A stretch of 16,197 nucleotides of DNA. Source: Bacteroidota bacterium. GTDB lineage: Bacteria > Bacteroidota > Bacteroidia > Bacteroidales > Prolixibacteraceae. The notes beneath the pieces are model-generated. The model did not search any database. It had not been told where the DNA came from and was given only the letters and a program-made list of their open reading frames with translations. The stretch covers positions 1 to 16,197 of the forward strand of contig JABMPI010000451.1 in assembly GCA_013203755.1 (NCBI GenBank), in the 5' to 3' direction. Numbering within the stretch: the stretch's first letter is position 1; the number at the start of each line of letters is the position of its first letter. Position numbers and translations under genes: made by a program. Shown piece by piece: positions 6,076 to 13,679 of the stretch.

Positions 6076-7437
6076 CTAAATATTAAACTTGGAATAAGTG
6101 ACAACTAACTTAATTCCAGTTTTACTTTTACTGCCTTTTATAACTACCCTGTTTGCTTCGTTATTTTTATTCGCCGGGGTAAGAAAGAAACCATAATTGT
6201 CGGAATTCCCGTTAATTATCTCCTGCAAATGCTGAGTAATATTAAAATGGTAGGTATAATCTGGACGTAATGCGCCGCCGTAATAATCCGGATTAAACAC
6301 ATAATCTATGGGTAAAAACTCATTACCATCTACGTCAACAACTGTAAACAGTAGCTGTGTGGGTGGAAAGAAGTTATGAATATCAGAGGCAATTGTATCA
6401 ACCTGAAAAATTAATTCAGCTTTATTAATTGCATAAGGTATAGATTCATTCCCGCTAATTGTTACTGAATCCTTCCAACCAATTAAATTATCAATTAAAA
6501 TTCTCGATCTTAAACCTCCTGTAGCTTGTAAATAAATAAGCGAATCTTCCACCAATTCAGAATTTAAATTATCAACAAACGGAGTTCCCGAATAGTCGTG
6601 ACTAATTCCATTTACCCGTGCACTATTTTCAGTGACTAAAAAAGGCATAAATAAGGTGTCAGGCACATCCTCTGCTCTGTTCTCGTCGTTGTTATAATAT
6701 ATTACCAAACCAGTTCCTAAATAACTATCAGTCGAAATTGCATCTAGCGACAAGATTGCTCCACCACTATTAGTTAGTTTTTCAGTTTCAATATAAAGTC
6801 CTTTAAAGAATTCGAGAAAAACATCGTTATTAATCAATTGCATCGAATCAGCATTCACTAATTTATCTGCCAATGAAATATCTAAAGGAATTGATATAAT
6901 TTGTTGATATATTTGAGTTTGCAAACTATCTGTAACAATATTAGGCGTATAATTAACCTCTCCAAGTAATTGATTCGAAGCCAATGATTTTAAATCCACA
7001 TCTTGTTTATACTGTGCATCAATATCAAGAGCTGATTCTAATTCATAAACCCTAAAAGTTTGTGGTGTAATCGTATCACCATAAACTTTTCTATATCTAA
7101 TTATTAATTTAATCGAGTCAGCCACAGGGTTTTCTCCAAAATTGGGGAAAAACTGTAATCTAAATTGAGCCGCAAAGTCAATTGTTGAAGTTCCAAATAA
7201 GTTATCATTGAAACTTCCCAACAAACTGATTGAAGACTCATCAGTATTTACTAAATCTTCATTAAAAGTAAATGCCGAAATGTCATCTTTTATAACGACA
7301 CTTTTAACTGTTATCAGATCCTCTTTGGGTAATACTTCAATACCAAGATTATTCTCCTTATCGCAGCTGGTAATTGCAAATACTATAAGCACTGCGCCAA
7401 TCAAAAACTGATAATTATATTTTGTATTTCTTTTCAC
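6076..7437 (-). CDS. DUF4270 family lipoprotein
   Basis: A 453-residue exported protein recognised as DUF4270, a Bacteroidota-specific family of unknown function. Residues 1-25 form a lipoprotein signal peptide ending in FAITSC with Cys25 lipidated, so it is probably anchored in the outer membrane or periplasm. The mature protein opens with the family-typical segment NNLGIEVLPKEDLITVKSV. Next comes SSISLLGSFNDNLFGTSTIDFAAQFRLQF (about 68-96), matching the usual 'yllG...dp.fG.t.a....q' pattern, and repeated beta-rich stretches such as DSIKLIIRYRKVYGD. It ends with GIKLVVTYSKFNI, a strand-like C-terminus common in this family. It lies downstream of the glycogen-synthase-like gene on the same strand, 143 bp apart. 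A TAnnTTTG match in that gap suggests it may also have its own promoter. Its size and beta content fit an extracellular or cell-envelope role, but no activity is known to me. Confidence 0.85.
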   Translation of the reverse strand: MKRNTKYNYQFLIGAVLIVFAITSCDKENNLGIEVLPKEDLITVKSVVIKDDISAFTFNEDLVNTDESSISLLGSFNDNLFGTSTIDFAAQFRLQFFPNFGENPVADSIKLIIRYRKVYGDTITPQTFRVYELESALDIDAQYKQDVDLKSLASNQLLGEVNYTPNIVTDSLQTQIYQQIISIPLDISLADKLVNADSMQLINNDVFLEFFKGLYIETEKLTNSGGAILSLDAISTDSYLGTGLVIYYNNDENRAEDVPDTLFMPFLVTENSARVNGISHDYSGTPFVDNLNSELVEDSLIYLQATGGLRSRILIDNLIGWKDSVTISGNESIPYAINKAELIFQVDTIASDIHNFFPPTQLLFTVVDVDGNEFLPIDYVFNPDYYGGALRPDYTYHFNITQHLQEIINGNSDNYGFFLTPANKNNEANRVVIKGSKSKTGIKLVVTYSKFNI

Positions 7438-7491
7438 TAATTTCCTGATTTATAAATTATAATCGCCAAATTGTTTTCCTAAAAAACTACA

Positions 7492-7499
7492 CAAACGTA
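7492..7499 (-). promoter_or_regulatory. Candidate -7 element for the DUF4270 gene
   Basis: Read on the minus strand, TACGTTTG matches TAnnTTTG and lies 54 bases before the DUF4270 ATG, a reasonable leader length. I see no TTG at the right distance upstream, so the call rests on one element. The gene could also be read from the glycogen-synthase-like gene's promoter. Confidence 0.35.
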
Positions 7500-7580
7500 G
7501 GAAAAATCAATGATAACCTTCCTGAATTAATTGTAATTTTAATTTTTTTAGACTTTAATTTGATCTTTTAACAAACCCGA

Positions 7581-8384
7581 TTAACACACCTTGTCGTAAA
7601 ACTCGTTGTACGCATCGATATAGGTTTCTTTTGGTTGGTAATCAAGAAATTCTTTATTTGAAGATTTGATGTAGCTTTCAACATCAGCATTAATATTTTC
7701 TGTGCCTTTAATAACTGCATCAGAATAATGTATACCCAATTTACTTACATTTACATAATTTGGGTCTTTTATTATATCTACATCCTCTTTTGTAATTCCC
7801 TCCAATAGTAGTTTCTCACTAAAATCAGGATTTAACGGGGTTTTAAAATCATCGTCGTAAACCGAATAAACCACCTTAGATTCCTTAAAAAGCGGATTAT
7901 TATAATAATACTTCTTAATATAAAGAGGCACAAGAGAAGATAACCATCCATGGCAATGAATAATATCTGGGGCCCATCTCAATTTTATTACTGTTTCCAA
8001 AACTCCGCGAGCAAAAAATACTGCTCTTTCGTCGTTATCAGCAAACTCCTTTCCAGCGTCATCATTCAAAACAAATTTCCGCTGAAAATAATCTTCATTA
8101 TCTATAAAATACACCTGCATCCTGGCGGCCTGAATAGACGCAACCTTTATAATCAATGGATGATCTGTATCGTTAATAACTAAATTCATCCCCGAAAGGC
8201 GAATTACCTCATGAAGCTGGTTTCGTCTTTCATTTACGCAACCGTAACGGGGCATAAAAGTTCTAATTTCTCTTCCTCTCTCTTGAACTCCTTGAGGCAA
8301 ATAACGGGCAATTCCCGACATTTCACTTTCAGGTAAATAAGGAGTAATTTCTTGTGAAATATAAAGGATTTTTTTCTTTTCCAT
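7581..8384 (-). CDS. Short glycogen-synthase-like (GT5 N-domain) protein, catalytic motifs altered
   Basis: A 267-residue protein resembling only the N-terminal (acceptor-side) Rossmann domain of glycogen/starch synthase; full GlgA is about 480 residues. Recognisable blocks are KKILYISQEITPYLPESEM (3-21), RYLPQGVQERGREIRTFMPR (27-46), DERAVFFARGVLETV (118-132), PDIIHCHGWLSSLVPLY (139-155) and SKVVYSVYDDD (169-179). The donor-side domain is absent. Residues expected for catalysis differ: the ADP-glucose-binding KxGGL loop reads SEMSGI (20-25), the HAHDW motif reads HCHGW, and the TIHN histidine position reads SVYD. Close relatives with the same changes are, from memory, widespread in Bacteroidota and usually labelled glycogen synthase. 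It is therefore probably a conserved non-catalytic or re-purposed protein rather than a decayed gene. The frame runs upstream to 8417, but that ATG lies inside the predicted -7 promoter element, so 8384 is the start. Confidence 0.8.
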   Translation of the reverse strand: MEKKKILYISQEITPYLPESEMSGIARYLPQGVQERGREIRTFMPRYGCVNERRNQLHEVIRLSGMNLVINDTDHPLIIKVASIQAARMQVYFIDNEDYFQRKFVLNDDAGKEFADNDERAVFFARGVLETVIKLRWAPDIIHCHGWLSSLVPLYIKKYYYNNPLFKESKVVYSVYDDDFKTPLNPDFSEKLLLEGITKEDVDIIKDPNYVNVSKLGIHYSDAVIKGTENINADVESYIKSSNKEFLDYQPKETYIDAYNEFYDKVC

Positions 8385-8414
8385 GGACCAATAAACAGAG
8401 TTTATATCAGGCCG

Positions 8415-8445
8415 CAAAGGTAATAAAAATATCCTTAATATTCAA
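8415..8445 (-). promoter_or_regulatory. Bacteroidota-type promoter of the glycogen-synthase-like gene
   Basis: On the minus strand TTG (8445-8443), a 20-base spacer and TACCTTTG (8422-8415) match the Bacteroidota consensus TTG-N17..23-TAnnTTTG. Transcription would begin near 8409, giving a leader of about 25 bases before the ATG at 8384. This is the best two-element promoter match I found in the window, and it rules out the upstream in-frame ATG at 8417. Confidence 0.65.
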
Positions 8446-8481
8446 TTTAAGCCCTTTACGTCCAGCAAAGTGAATAAAAGG

Positions 8482-8489
8482 TAACTTTG
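8482..8489 (+). promoter_or_regulatory. Candidate -7 element for panC-panD
   Basis: TAACTTTG matches TAnnTTTG, 125 bases before the panC ATG, but has no well-placed TTG. A second, one-mismatch candidate (TTACTTTG, 8585-8592) lies only 22 bases before the ATG, with a TTG 14 bases further up (8568-8570). Short leaders are common in Bacteroidota, so either could be the real site. Confidence 0.35.
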
Positions 8490-8613
8490 GTTATAAGTAC
8501 TTTTTATAGCGAAAAGGTGAAATCCTTTGGTTAAATGCTACACTTGACTTCATTAAATTCCACCGAATTGCGAAATTATTTTATTTACTTTGCTGCTGTA
8601 AAATTTAACGGTA

Positions 8614-9453
8614 ATGATACTGGTTAAAACTTTAGAGGAATTACAAAATAAATTAAACGATTTAAGATCGCTCGGAACAATAGGATTTGTTCCAACAATG
8701 GGTGCATTGCACAAAGGGCACTTGTCTTTGGTTGAAAAATCGGCGACTGATAATAAAACTGTTGTTGTAAGTATATTTGTAAATCCTACGCAGTTTAACA
8801 ATCCGAAAGACTTAGAGCGTTATCCTCGAACTTTAGAGACCGATCTTAAATTACTGGAAACTACAAGCTGCAATATTGTATTTGCACCCAACGCAAGGGA
8901 AGTGTACCCGGAACCCGATACCCGAAAATTTAATTTTGGTGAATTGGAAACAGTGATGGAAGGAAAACACAGACCGGGTCATTTTAATGGAGTAGCCCAG
9001 GTAGTTAGCAAATTGTTAGATATGGTTCAACCCGATAAAGCTTATTTTGGGTTAAAAGATTTTCAGCAACTTGCCATAATTAAAAGTATGGTGAAACAAC
9101 TGGAACTCCCTGTTGAGATTATTCCATGTTCTATTGTGCGTGAGGATAATGGACTGGCAATGAGTTCGAGGAATGAATTATTAACGGCAGAACAGCGCGC
9201 AAATGCTGCGTTTATAAATAATACTCTTTCAAAAATAAAAGAACAAAAAGGACTAAAGTCCGTAGAAGAAATCACGAATTGGGCGATTGAAACAATCAAC
9301 AAAAACCCTTTTCTGACTGTTGAGTATTTTGAAATAGTGGATGATGAGCAACTTCAACCAATAAATAATTGGAACGATAAAAAAACAATGATTGGTTGCG
9401 TTGCTGCATTTTGTGGGAAAGTAAGATTAATTGACAATATTATTTTTAACTGA
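8614..9453 (+). CDS. panC: Pantothenate synthetase
   Basis: Joins pantoate and beta-alanine with ATP to make pantothenate, the last step before the coenzyme A pathway; cytoplasmic. At 279 residues it has normal family length. Visible motifs: FVPTMGALHKGHLSLVEKS (residues about 25-43), containing the HxGH nucleotide-binding signature of this cytidylyltransferase-like superfamily; VSIFVNPTQFN (pantoate-binding region); EGKHRPGHFNGVAQVVSKL, highly conserved; KAYFGLKDFQQLAIIK; and GLAMSSRNELL, the KMSKS-equivalent loop. All expected catalytic residues appear intact. The gene is divergent from the glycogen-synthase-like gene and is followed after 11 bases by panD, which supplies its beta-alanine substrate, so the two form an operon. 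Confidence 0.97.
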   Translation: MILVKTLEELQNKLNDLRSLGTIGFVPTMGALHKGHLSLVEKSATDNKTVVVSIFVNPTQFNNPKDLERYPRTLETDLKLLETTSCNIVFAPNAREVYPEPDTRKFNFGELETVMEGKHRPGHFNGVAQVVSKLLDMVQPDKAYFGLKDFQQLAIIKSMVKQLELPVEIIPCSIVREDNGLAMSSRNELLTAEQRANAAFINNTLSKIKEQKGLKSVEEITNWAIETINKNPFLTVEYFEIVDDEQLQPINNWNDKKTMIGCVAAFCGKVRLIDNIIFN

Positions 9454-9464
9454 TATAGCAAGTC

Positions 9465-9815
9465 ATGCAAATTGAAGTTTGTAAATCGAAAATACATAAG
9501 GTTACCGTTACAGAAGCTAACCTTCAATATGTTGGTAGTATTACTATCGACGAAGATTTAATGAATGCCGCCAACCTAATCGAGAATGAAAAAGTACAGG
9601 TGGTAAATATTAATAATGGTGAACGTTTAGAAACCTATGTAATAACTGGTGAACGCGGCTCAGGAACCGTTTGCTTAAATGGTCCGGCAGCTCGAAAAGT
9701 AGCTGTGGGCGATGTGGTAATTATTATTTCATATGCATTAATGGATTTCGAGGAAGCCAAAACGTTTAAACCAAGCCTGGTTTTTCCTGATATTGATACA
9801 AATACTATCGTTTAA
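9465..9815 (+). CDS. panD: Aspartate 1-decarboxylase (pyruvoyl-dependent)
   Basis: Makes beta-alanine from L-aspartate for pantothenate synthesis. The 116-residue proenzyme begins MQIEVCKSKIHKVTVTEANL and contains the self-cleavage site YVGSITID: Gly24-Ser25, where Ser25 becomes the N-terminal pyruvoyl group of the alpha chain. Further family blocks are NGERLETYVITGERGSG (51-67), which carries the active-site Arg and Tyr region, CLNGPAARKVAVGDVVIIISYA (70-91), and the terminal FEEAKTFKPSLVF. Length and motifs are complete, so the enzyme should be functional. It is the second gene of the panC-panD pair and a weak hairpin follows its stop codon. Confidence 0.97.
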   Translation: MQIEVCKSKIHKVTVTEANLQYVGSITIDEDLMNAANLIENEKVQVVNINNGERLETYVITGERGSGTVCLNGPAARKVAVGDVVIIISYALMDFEEAKTFKPSLVFPDIDTNTIV

Positions 9816-9819
9816 CCAT

Positions 9820-9841
9820 TTCAGAAAAAACATTTTCTGAA
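9820..9841 (+). terminator. Possible weak terminator after panD
   Basis: A 9-bp stem TTCAGAAAA / TTTTCTGAA with a 4-base loop lies five bases after the panD stop. It is A/T-rich and not followed by a clear U-run, so it would be a weak terminator or an mRNA 3' end protector. The rest of the 253-bp gap to rfaE2 shows nothing else beyond two chance-level TAATTTTG promoter matches (9906-9913 and 10000-10007). The second of these is the better placed for rfaE2. Confidence 0.3.
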
Positions 9842-10068
9842 TAATTACCCATTATTAAATTATAGAAATTGAAAGACAAGAGCAATAGGATTAGGTCAAA
9901 CAAATTAATTTTGTCTTTTGCATTTTTGGCATATTAAGGGTTTATCTCAACTTTACTCAAATAAATCATTCTAAAAATACCTATTTCTATTTATTCTCTT
10001 AATTTTGGAAAGAATTTTTCAGGAACTGTTTTCACAATAAACCGTTCCCAATTACAGAAGTATAAAAT

Positions 10069-10560
10069 ATGGCAGAAAGTACTAATTCGAAAATATACTC
10101 CCACTTCAAAACTTTTAAACCTGTTCTGAAATCCTGGCAAGACAATAATGAAACCATTGTTTTTACAAATGGGTGTTTTGACATAATACATCATGGCCAT
10201 GTAGATTCGTTACAAAAATCTGCCGCATTAGGAACCAAACTTATTGTAGGATTAAATGCAGACTCGTCGGTAACGCTTATAAAAGGAGAAAAGCGTCCTA
10301 TTTTTTCCGAAGAAGCCCGGGCAATTATTTTAGCAGCCTTCTCTTTTGTTGATGCAGTAATTATCTTCAAACATGAAACACCTGCTAAACTTATAGGAAA
10401 AATTATCCCAAATGTTCTTGCTAAAGGCGAAGAATATGCAATTCACGAAATTGCAGGTCACGATATAGTACTTAAAAATGGTGGTACTGTAAAAACTCTA
10501 AAATTAGTTTCCGAAATTTCTACAAGCGATATTATTAGCAGAATAAAAGCCCTGGATTAA
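10069..10560 (+). CDS. rfaE2: D-glycero-beta-D-manno-heptose 1-phosphate adenylyltransferase
   Basis: Forms ADP-heptose from heptose 1-phosphate and ATP in LPS inner-core precursor synthesis; cytoplasmic. The 163-residue protein corresponds to the C-terminal nucleotidyltransferase half of HldE (RfaE), encoded here as a separate gene without the kinase domain. Motifs: VFTNGCFDIIHHGHVDSLQK (31-50), with the HxGH ATP-binding signature at 41-44; LIVGLNADSSVTLIKGEKRP (about 59-78); and the C-terminal SEISTSDIISRI, matching the conserved S/T-rich 'STT.ii.ri' nucleotide-binding end. A gene for the kinase partner is not in the window. Its TAA overlaps the ATG of radA by one base (TAATG), so the two are co-translated even though their functions differ. 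A glycerol-3-phosphate cytidylyltransferase is the main alternative, but the C-terminal motif favours heptose adenylyltransferase. Confidence 0.88.
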   Translation: MAESTNSKIYSHFKTFKPVLKSWQDNNETIVFTNGCFDIIHHGHVDSLQKSAALGTKLIVGLNADSSVTLIKGEKRPIFSEEARAIILAAFSFVDAVIIFKHETPAKLIGKIIPNVLAKGEEYAIHEIAGHDIVLKNGGTVKTLKLVSEISTSDIISRIKALD

Positions 10561-11918
10561 TGGCTCAAACCAAAACCATTTACATCTGTCAAAGTTGTGG
10601 AACACAATCTCCAAAATGGCTTGGAAAATGTACAGCTTGTAATGAATGGAATACTTTTGTTGAAGAAATTGTAAATAGAAAACAACCTTCCAGTAAATTA
10701 TCGCTTCAGGTTTCTGAAAACCAACCAATAACTCTTGAAAACATAAAATCAGCTAAAACCGAACGCATTTCGGTTGGAATAACTGAATTCAATCGGGTGC
10801 TTGGAGGTGGAATAGTTCCAGGCTCTCTTATTTTGCTTGGTGGCGATCCGGGAATTGGGAAATCAACGTTGGCACTTCAATTGGCATTGGGACTAACAGA
10901 TAAAAAGATTTTATATACTTCGGGAGAGGAGAGTTTACAACAGATAAAATTACGTGCAGAAAGACTAAACAGCAAAAATAGTAACTGTCTCTTTTTGTGC
11001 GAAACTTCATTAGAAAATTTAATAGCTCATACCGATCAATTGCGTCCAGACATATTAATTATCGACTCCATTCAAACCGTATCTACAGAAACAATCGAAT
11101 CTTCTCCGGGATCAGTTTCACAAGTGCGTGAATGTACCTCTGCTATTCTAAAATTTGCAAAGAAAAACGATGTCGCAGTAATTTTAATTGGGCACATTAC
11201 AAAAGAAGGCAATTTAGCAGGACCCAAAGTATTGGAACACATGGTAGATACTGTTCTGCAGTTCGAAGGCGATACAAATTATATGTACCGTATTTTACGA
11301 TCGAATAAAAACCGTTTCGGCTCGACCAATGAATTGGGTATTTTTGAAATGCGAAGCGATGGATTACGCGAGATTACAAACCCTTCTGAACAGTTGATTT
11401 CAAAAGTTAACGAAGATGTTAGTGGCACTGCAATTGCTGCGACAGTTGAGGGAGCCCGTCCTTTTTTAATTGAAATTCAGGCATTGGTAAGTTCTGCTGC
11501 ATACGGAACTCCACAGCGTTCATCCACCGGTTTCGACTTACGCCGATTAAATATGCTTTTAGCAGTTCTGGAAAAACGGGCCGGATTTAAACTTACCGCA
11601 AAAGATGTATTTCTAAACATTGCCGGGGGTATAAAAATTAGCGATCCTGCCACCGATTTATCAGTAATAAGTTCCATCCTTTCGTCAAATATCGACATTG
11701 CTATTAACCACAAAAACTGTTTTGCAGGTGAAGTTGGATTAACGGGAGAAATTCGTGCAATAAGCCGTATTGAACAACGAATTTCGGAAGCGGAAAAATT
11801 AGGCTTCGAAAAAATATATATTCCTAAACTGAATAAAGGCTTTAATACTTCAAAACTAAAAATAGAGGTTGTAAAAGCCAGCAGAGTCGAGGAAGTTTTC
11901 AGAAATATATTTGGCTAA
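10560..11918 (+). CDS. radA: DNA repair protein RadA/Sms
   Basis: A RecA-related ATPase and DnaB-like helicase that promotes branch migration of recombination intermediates. At 452 residues it has normal length and full architecture. An N-terminal C4 zinc finger uses Cys10, Cys13, Cys24 and Cys27 (YICQSCG...GKCTACNEW). Walker A is GGDPGIGKST (94-103), Walker B lies in PDILIIDSIQT, and the RadA-specific KNRFG motif occurs in RSNKNRFGSTNELGIFEM. The C-terminal Lon-like domain includes STGFDLRRLNMLLAVLEKRAG and FAGEVGLTGEIRAISRIEQR, with FEKIYIPKLNKG close to the end. It starts on the last base of the rfaE2 stop. The DUF4296 lipoprotein gene follows after about 90 bp with no visible terminator, so read-through is plausible. 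Confidence 0.97.
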   Translation: MAQTKTIYICQSCGTQSPKWLGKCTACNEWNTFVEEIVNRKQPSSKLSLQVSENQPITLENIKSAKTERISVGITEFNRVLGGGIVPGSLILLGGDPGIGKSTLALQLALGLTDKKILYTSGEESLQQIKLRAERLNSKNSNCLFLCETSLENLIAHTDQLRPDILIIDSIQTVSTETIESSPGSVSQVRECTSAILKFAKKNDVAVILIGHITKEGNLAGPKVLEHMVDTVLQFEGDTNYMYRILRSNKNRFGSTNELGIFEMRSDGLREITNPSEQLISKVNEDVSGTAIAATVEGARPFLIEIQALVSSAAYGTPQRSSTGFDLRRLNMLLAVLEKRAGFKLTAKDVFLNIAGGIKISDPATDLSVISSILSSNIDIAINHKNCFAGEVGLTGEIRAISRIEQRISEAEKLGFEKIYIPKLNKGFNTSKLKIEVVKASRVEEVFRNIFG

Positions 11919-12009
11919 TTTTTACTCTCAATTTATTAATATAAACTTTTTTAACTCCTTTTTTTTGATTTGTGACTGAACTATTTATAATTTGGCACAC
12001 TCAATTATT

Positions 12010-12393
12010 ATGAAAAAATTATTAGTTATATTCTCACTACTTTTTTTCGCATTTATTTCGTGCGATAAATTACCCGTTGAAAAACCGGAAGACCTGATAA
12101 ATGAAAAGGATATGATTAAAATGCTGATTGATATCCATATTGCCGAAGCAACATTTAATCAAATGAGGTACGACTCAATAATAAGGAATAGTTCTTCAGC
12201 AAATTTCTATTATTCCATATTAGAAAAATACCAGATTCCCGATTCTGTTTTCGAAAAATCATTCATTTTTTACGCTAGTACTCCAAAACATTTCGAAGAA
12301 ATGTATCAGGATGTAATGAACAAATTAAGCGAAATTGAACAGGATTATTCAGGAAGAAAAAAAGAATTGCTAGAGTTTGATCCTGAGGAATAA
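12010..12393 (+). CDS. DUF4296 family lipoprotein
   Basis: A 127-residue exported lipoprotein. The signal peptide MKKLLVIFSLLFFAFISC places the lipidated residue at Cys18; an upstream in-frame TTG (11992) would spoil this signal and is rejected. The mature part matches DUF4296, a small Bacteroidota family of unknown function: KPEDLINEKDMIKMLIDIHI, AEATFNQMRYDS, then YYSILEKYQIPDSVFEKSFIFYA and the helical HFEEMYQDVMNKLSEIEQD. The pattern 'lidiylae....y..il.kh.i....f..s..yY' is the family core. It is predicted to be all-helical and periplasmic or outer-membrane facing. The amidohydrolase gene begins six bases after its stop, so the two are surely co-transcribed. No function can be named. Confidence 0.8.
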   Translation: MKKLLVIFSLLFFAFISCDKLPVEKPEDLINEKDMIKMLIDIHIAEATFNQMRYDSIIRNSSSANFYYSILEKYQIPDSVFEKSFIFYASTPKHFEEMYQDVMNKLSEIEQDYSGRKKELLEFDPEE

Positions 12394-12399
12394 ACTACG

Positions 12400-13593
12400 G
12401 TGAGAAAAATTGCAGCTACATACATTTTCCCTTGCAACCAGACTCCTATAAAAAATGGTATTCTCATTTGCGAGACCGATGGAACTGTAGTAGAAATTAT
12501 AGACAACAAAGGCGAATTAAAAGAAGAAGCAGGATTAGAATTCTACAGTGGAATATTAATTCCCGGTTTTGTGAATACGCACTGCCACCTCGAACTTTCG
12601 CACTTAAAAGGTAAAATTGAAGAGAAAACCGGAATAGGAGGATTTCTAGGAAAAATAAATACGCTTCGCAACAAAGAACCCGATAACATTGAAAAAATAA
12701 TTCACACTGCCGACCGAAAAATGTGGGCTGCAGGAATAGCAGCAGTTGGAGATATTTCAAATTCCGTTCTCACTATTGGCACCAAGCAAAAAAGCAAAAT
12801 ATATTACCATACTTTTGTTGAATCGTTTGGATTTCATCCATCGCGTGCTGAAAAAGCTTTTGATTATGCACAATTTATATACTCCGAATTTCAGGCAAAT
12901 AAATTATGTGCGTCAATTGTTCCACATTCTCCCTATTCAGTTTCCGAATCACTTTTCAATAAAATAAAAGAGAATGCTTTAGTTGAAAAAAATATTTTAT
13001 CCATTCACAATCAGGAAAGTAAAGGAGAAGCACAGTTCTATAAAGACGGAACCGGGCCAATTGCCAATCATCTTCAACACAATTTAGGAATAGATATTTC
13101 GCATTGGAAACCAACGGGAAGAAGTTCCTTAAACTCAATTTTGAACTATTTACCATCAGAAAATCAGCTACTTTTAGTACACAATACTTATACACAAAAA
13201 GCTGATTTGGATGAATTGAGAAAAAATCGTTCACTTGAAAATACCTTTTTTATACTTTGTCCAAATTCTAATCTTTACATCGAAAATCAACTTCCACCTG
13301 TTTCACTTTTTCAAAATGAAAAGCTAAATATTTGCATTGGAACTGATAGTCTGGCATCTAATCATCAACTTTCCATTTTATTGGAAATAATTACTCTTCA
13401 ACAAAATTTTCCAAATATTGAATTGAAAAATTTACTAAAATGGGCAACCTTAAATGGGGCAAAAGCTTTAGGAATTGAGCAAAATTTTGGAAGCCTCGAA
13501 TCCGGCAAAAAACCAGGCATTAATTTAATTTCGGGTGTCGATTTTAAAACAATGAAGTTGACAGAAAATAGCAAAATTAAAAGGTTGGCATAA
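12400..13593 (+). CDS. Zinc amidohydrolase, ATZ/TRZ-like deaminase family, substrate unknown
   Basis: A 397-residue member of the metal-dependent amidohydrolase superfamily, in the chlorohydrolase/deaminase branch that includes SsnA, MtaD and aminofutalosine deaminases. The complete metal site is visible: GFVNTHCHLELS (His61 and His63), VPHSPYS (His176), SIHNQES (His203 with Glu206 in the HxxE arrangement), HNTYT (His261) and GTDSLASN (Asp316). The N-terminal residues 1-55 and the end (NFGSLESGKKPGINLISG) form the small beta-sandwich usual for the superfamily. Translation starts with GTG, six bases after the DUF4296 stop; no nearer ATG keeps the N-terminal beta-sandwich. It is probably cytoplasmic, with no signal peptide. 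Deamination of an amino-purine or aminofutalosine-like compound is possible, but the substrate cannot be read from the sequence. Confidence 0.85.
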   Translation: MRKIAATYIFPCNQTPIKNGILICETDGTVVEIIDNKGELKEEAGLEFYSGILIPGFVNTHCHLELSHLKGKIEEKTGIGGFLGKINTLRNKEPDNIEKIIHTADRKMWAAGIAAVGDISNSVLTIGTKQKSKIYYHTFVESFGFHPSRAEKAFDYAQFIYSEFQANKLCASIVPHSPYSVSESLFNKIKENALVEKNILSIHNQESKGEAQFYKDGTGPIANHLQHNLGIDISHWKPTGRSSLNSILNYLPSENQLLLVHNTYTQKADLDELRKNRSLENTFFILCPNSNLYIENQLPPVSLFQNEKLNICIGTDSLASNHQLSILLEIITLQQNFPNIELKNLLKWATLNGAKALGIEQNFGSLESGKKPGINLISGVDFKTMKLTENSKIKRLA

Positions 13594-13655
13594 AAAATTT
13601 CTGCTGAATCAGTAAAATTCATCAATCATTGTTCCAATTTCGAAATTCAAGGGAT

Positions 13656-13663
13656 TATCTTTG
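13656..13663 (+). promoter_or_regulatory. -7 promoter element of the radical SAM gene, very short leader
   Basis: TATCTTTG (followed by CA) matches TAnnTTTG exactly and lies 16 bases before the ATG at 13680. A TTG at 13629-13631 gives a 24-base spacer, one longer than the usual range. The leader would be about ten bases. This supports the 13680 start over the in-frame ATG at 13629, which would precede the transcription start. Confidence 0.55.
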
Positions 13664-13679
13664 CACTTCAAAATTCAAT

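Noticed and set aside
7581..8384. Glycogen synthase pseudogene produced by truncation
   Set aside because: The frame is clean, has a good promoter, and the neighbouring non-coding 143 bp shows no remnant of the missing domain. The short form appears to be the normal state of the family.
9906..9913. TAATTTTG as the rfaE2 promoter
   Set aside because: There is no TTG at a usable distance and about 150 bases of leader. The 8-mer is expected by chance a few times in the non-coding DNA of this window.
11992..12009. TTG start for the DUF4296 lipoprotein
   Set aside because: It would add six residues before a perfect lipoprotein signal peptide that begins at the ATG at 12010.
12432..12967. Overlapping plus-strand frames inside the amidohydrolase gene
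   Set aside because: They are out-of-frame readings of a gene with a complete catalytic motif set and show no domain or promoter of their own.
13629..13679. Upstream ATG of the radical SAM gene
   Set aside because: It precedes the TATCTTTG promoter element, and the 17 extra residues do not match the family start.
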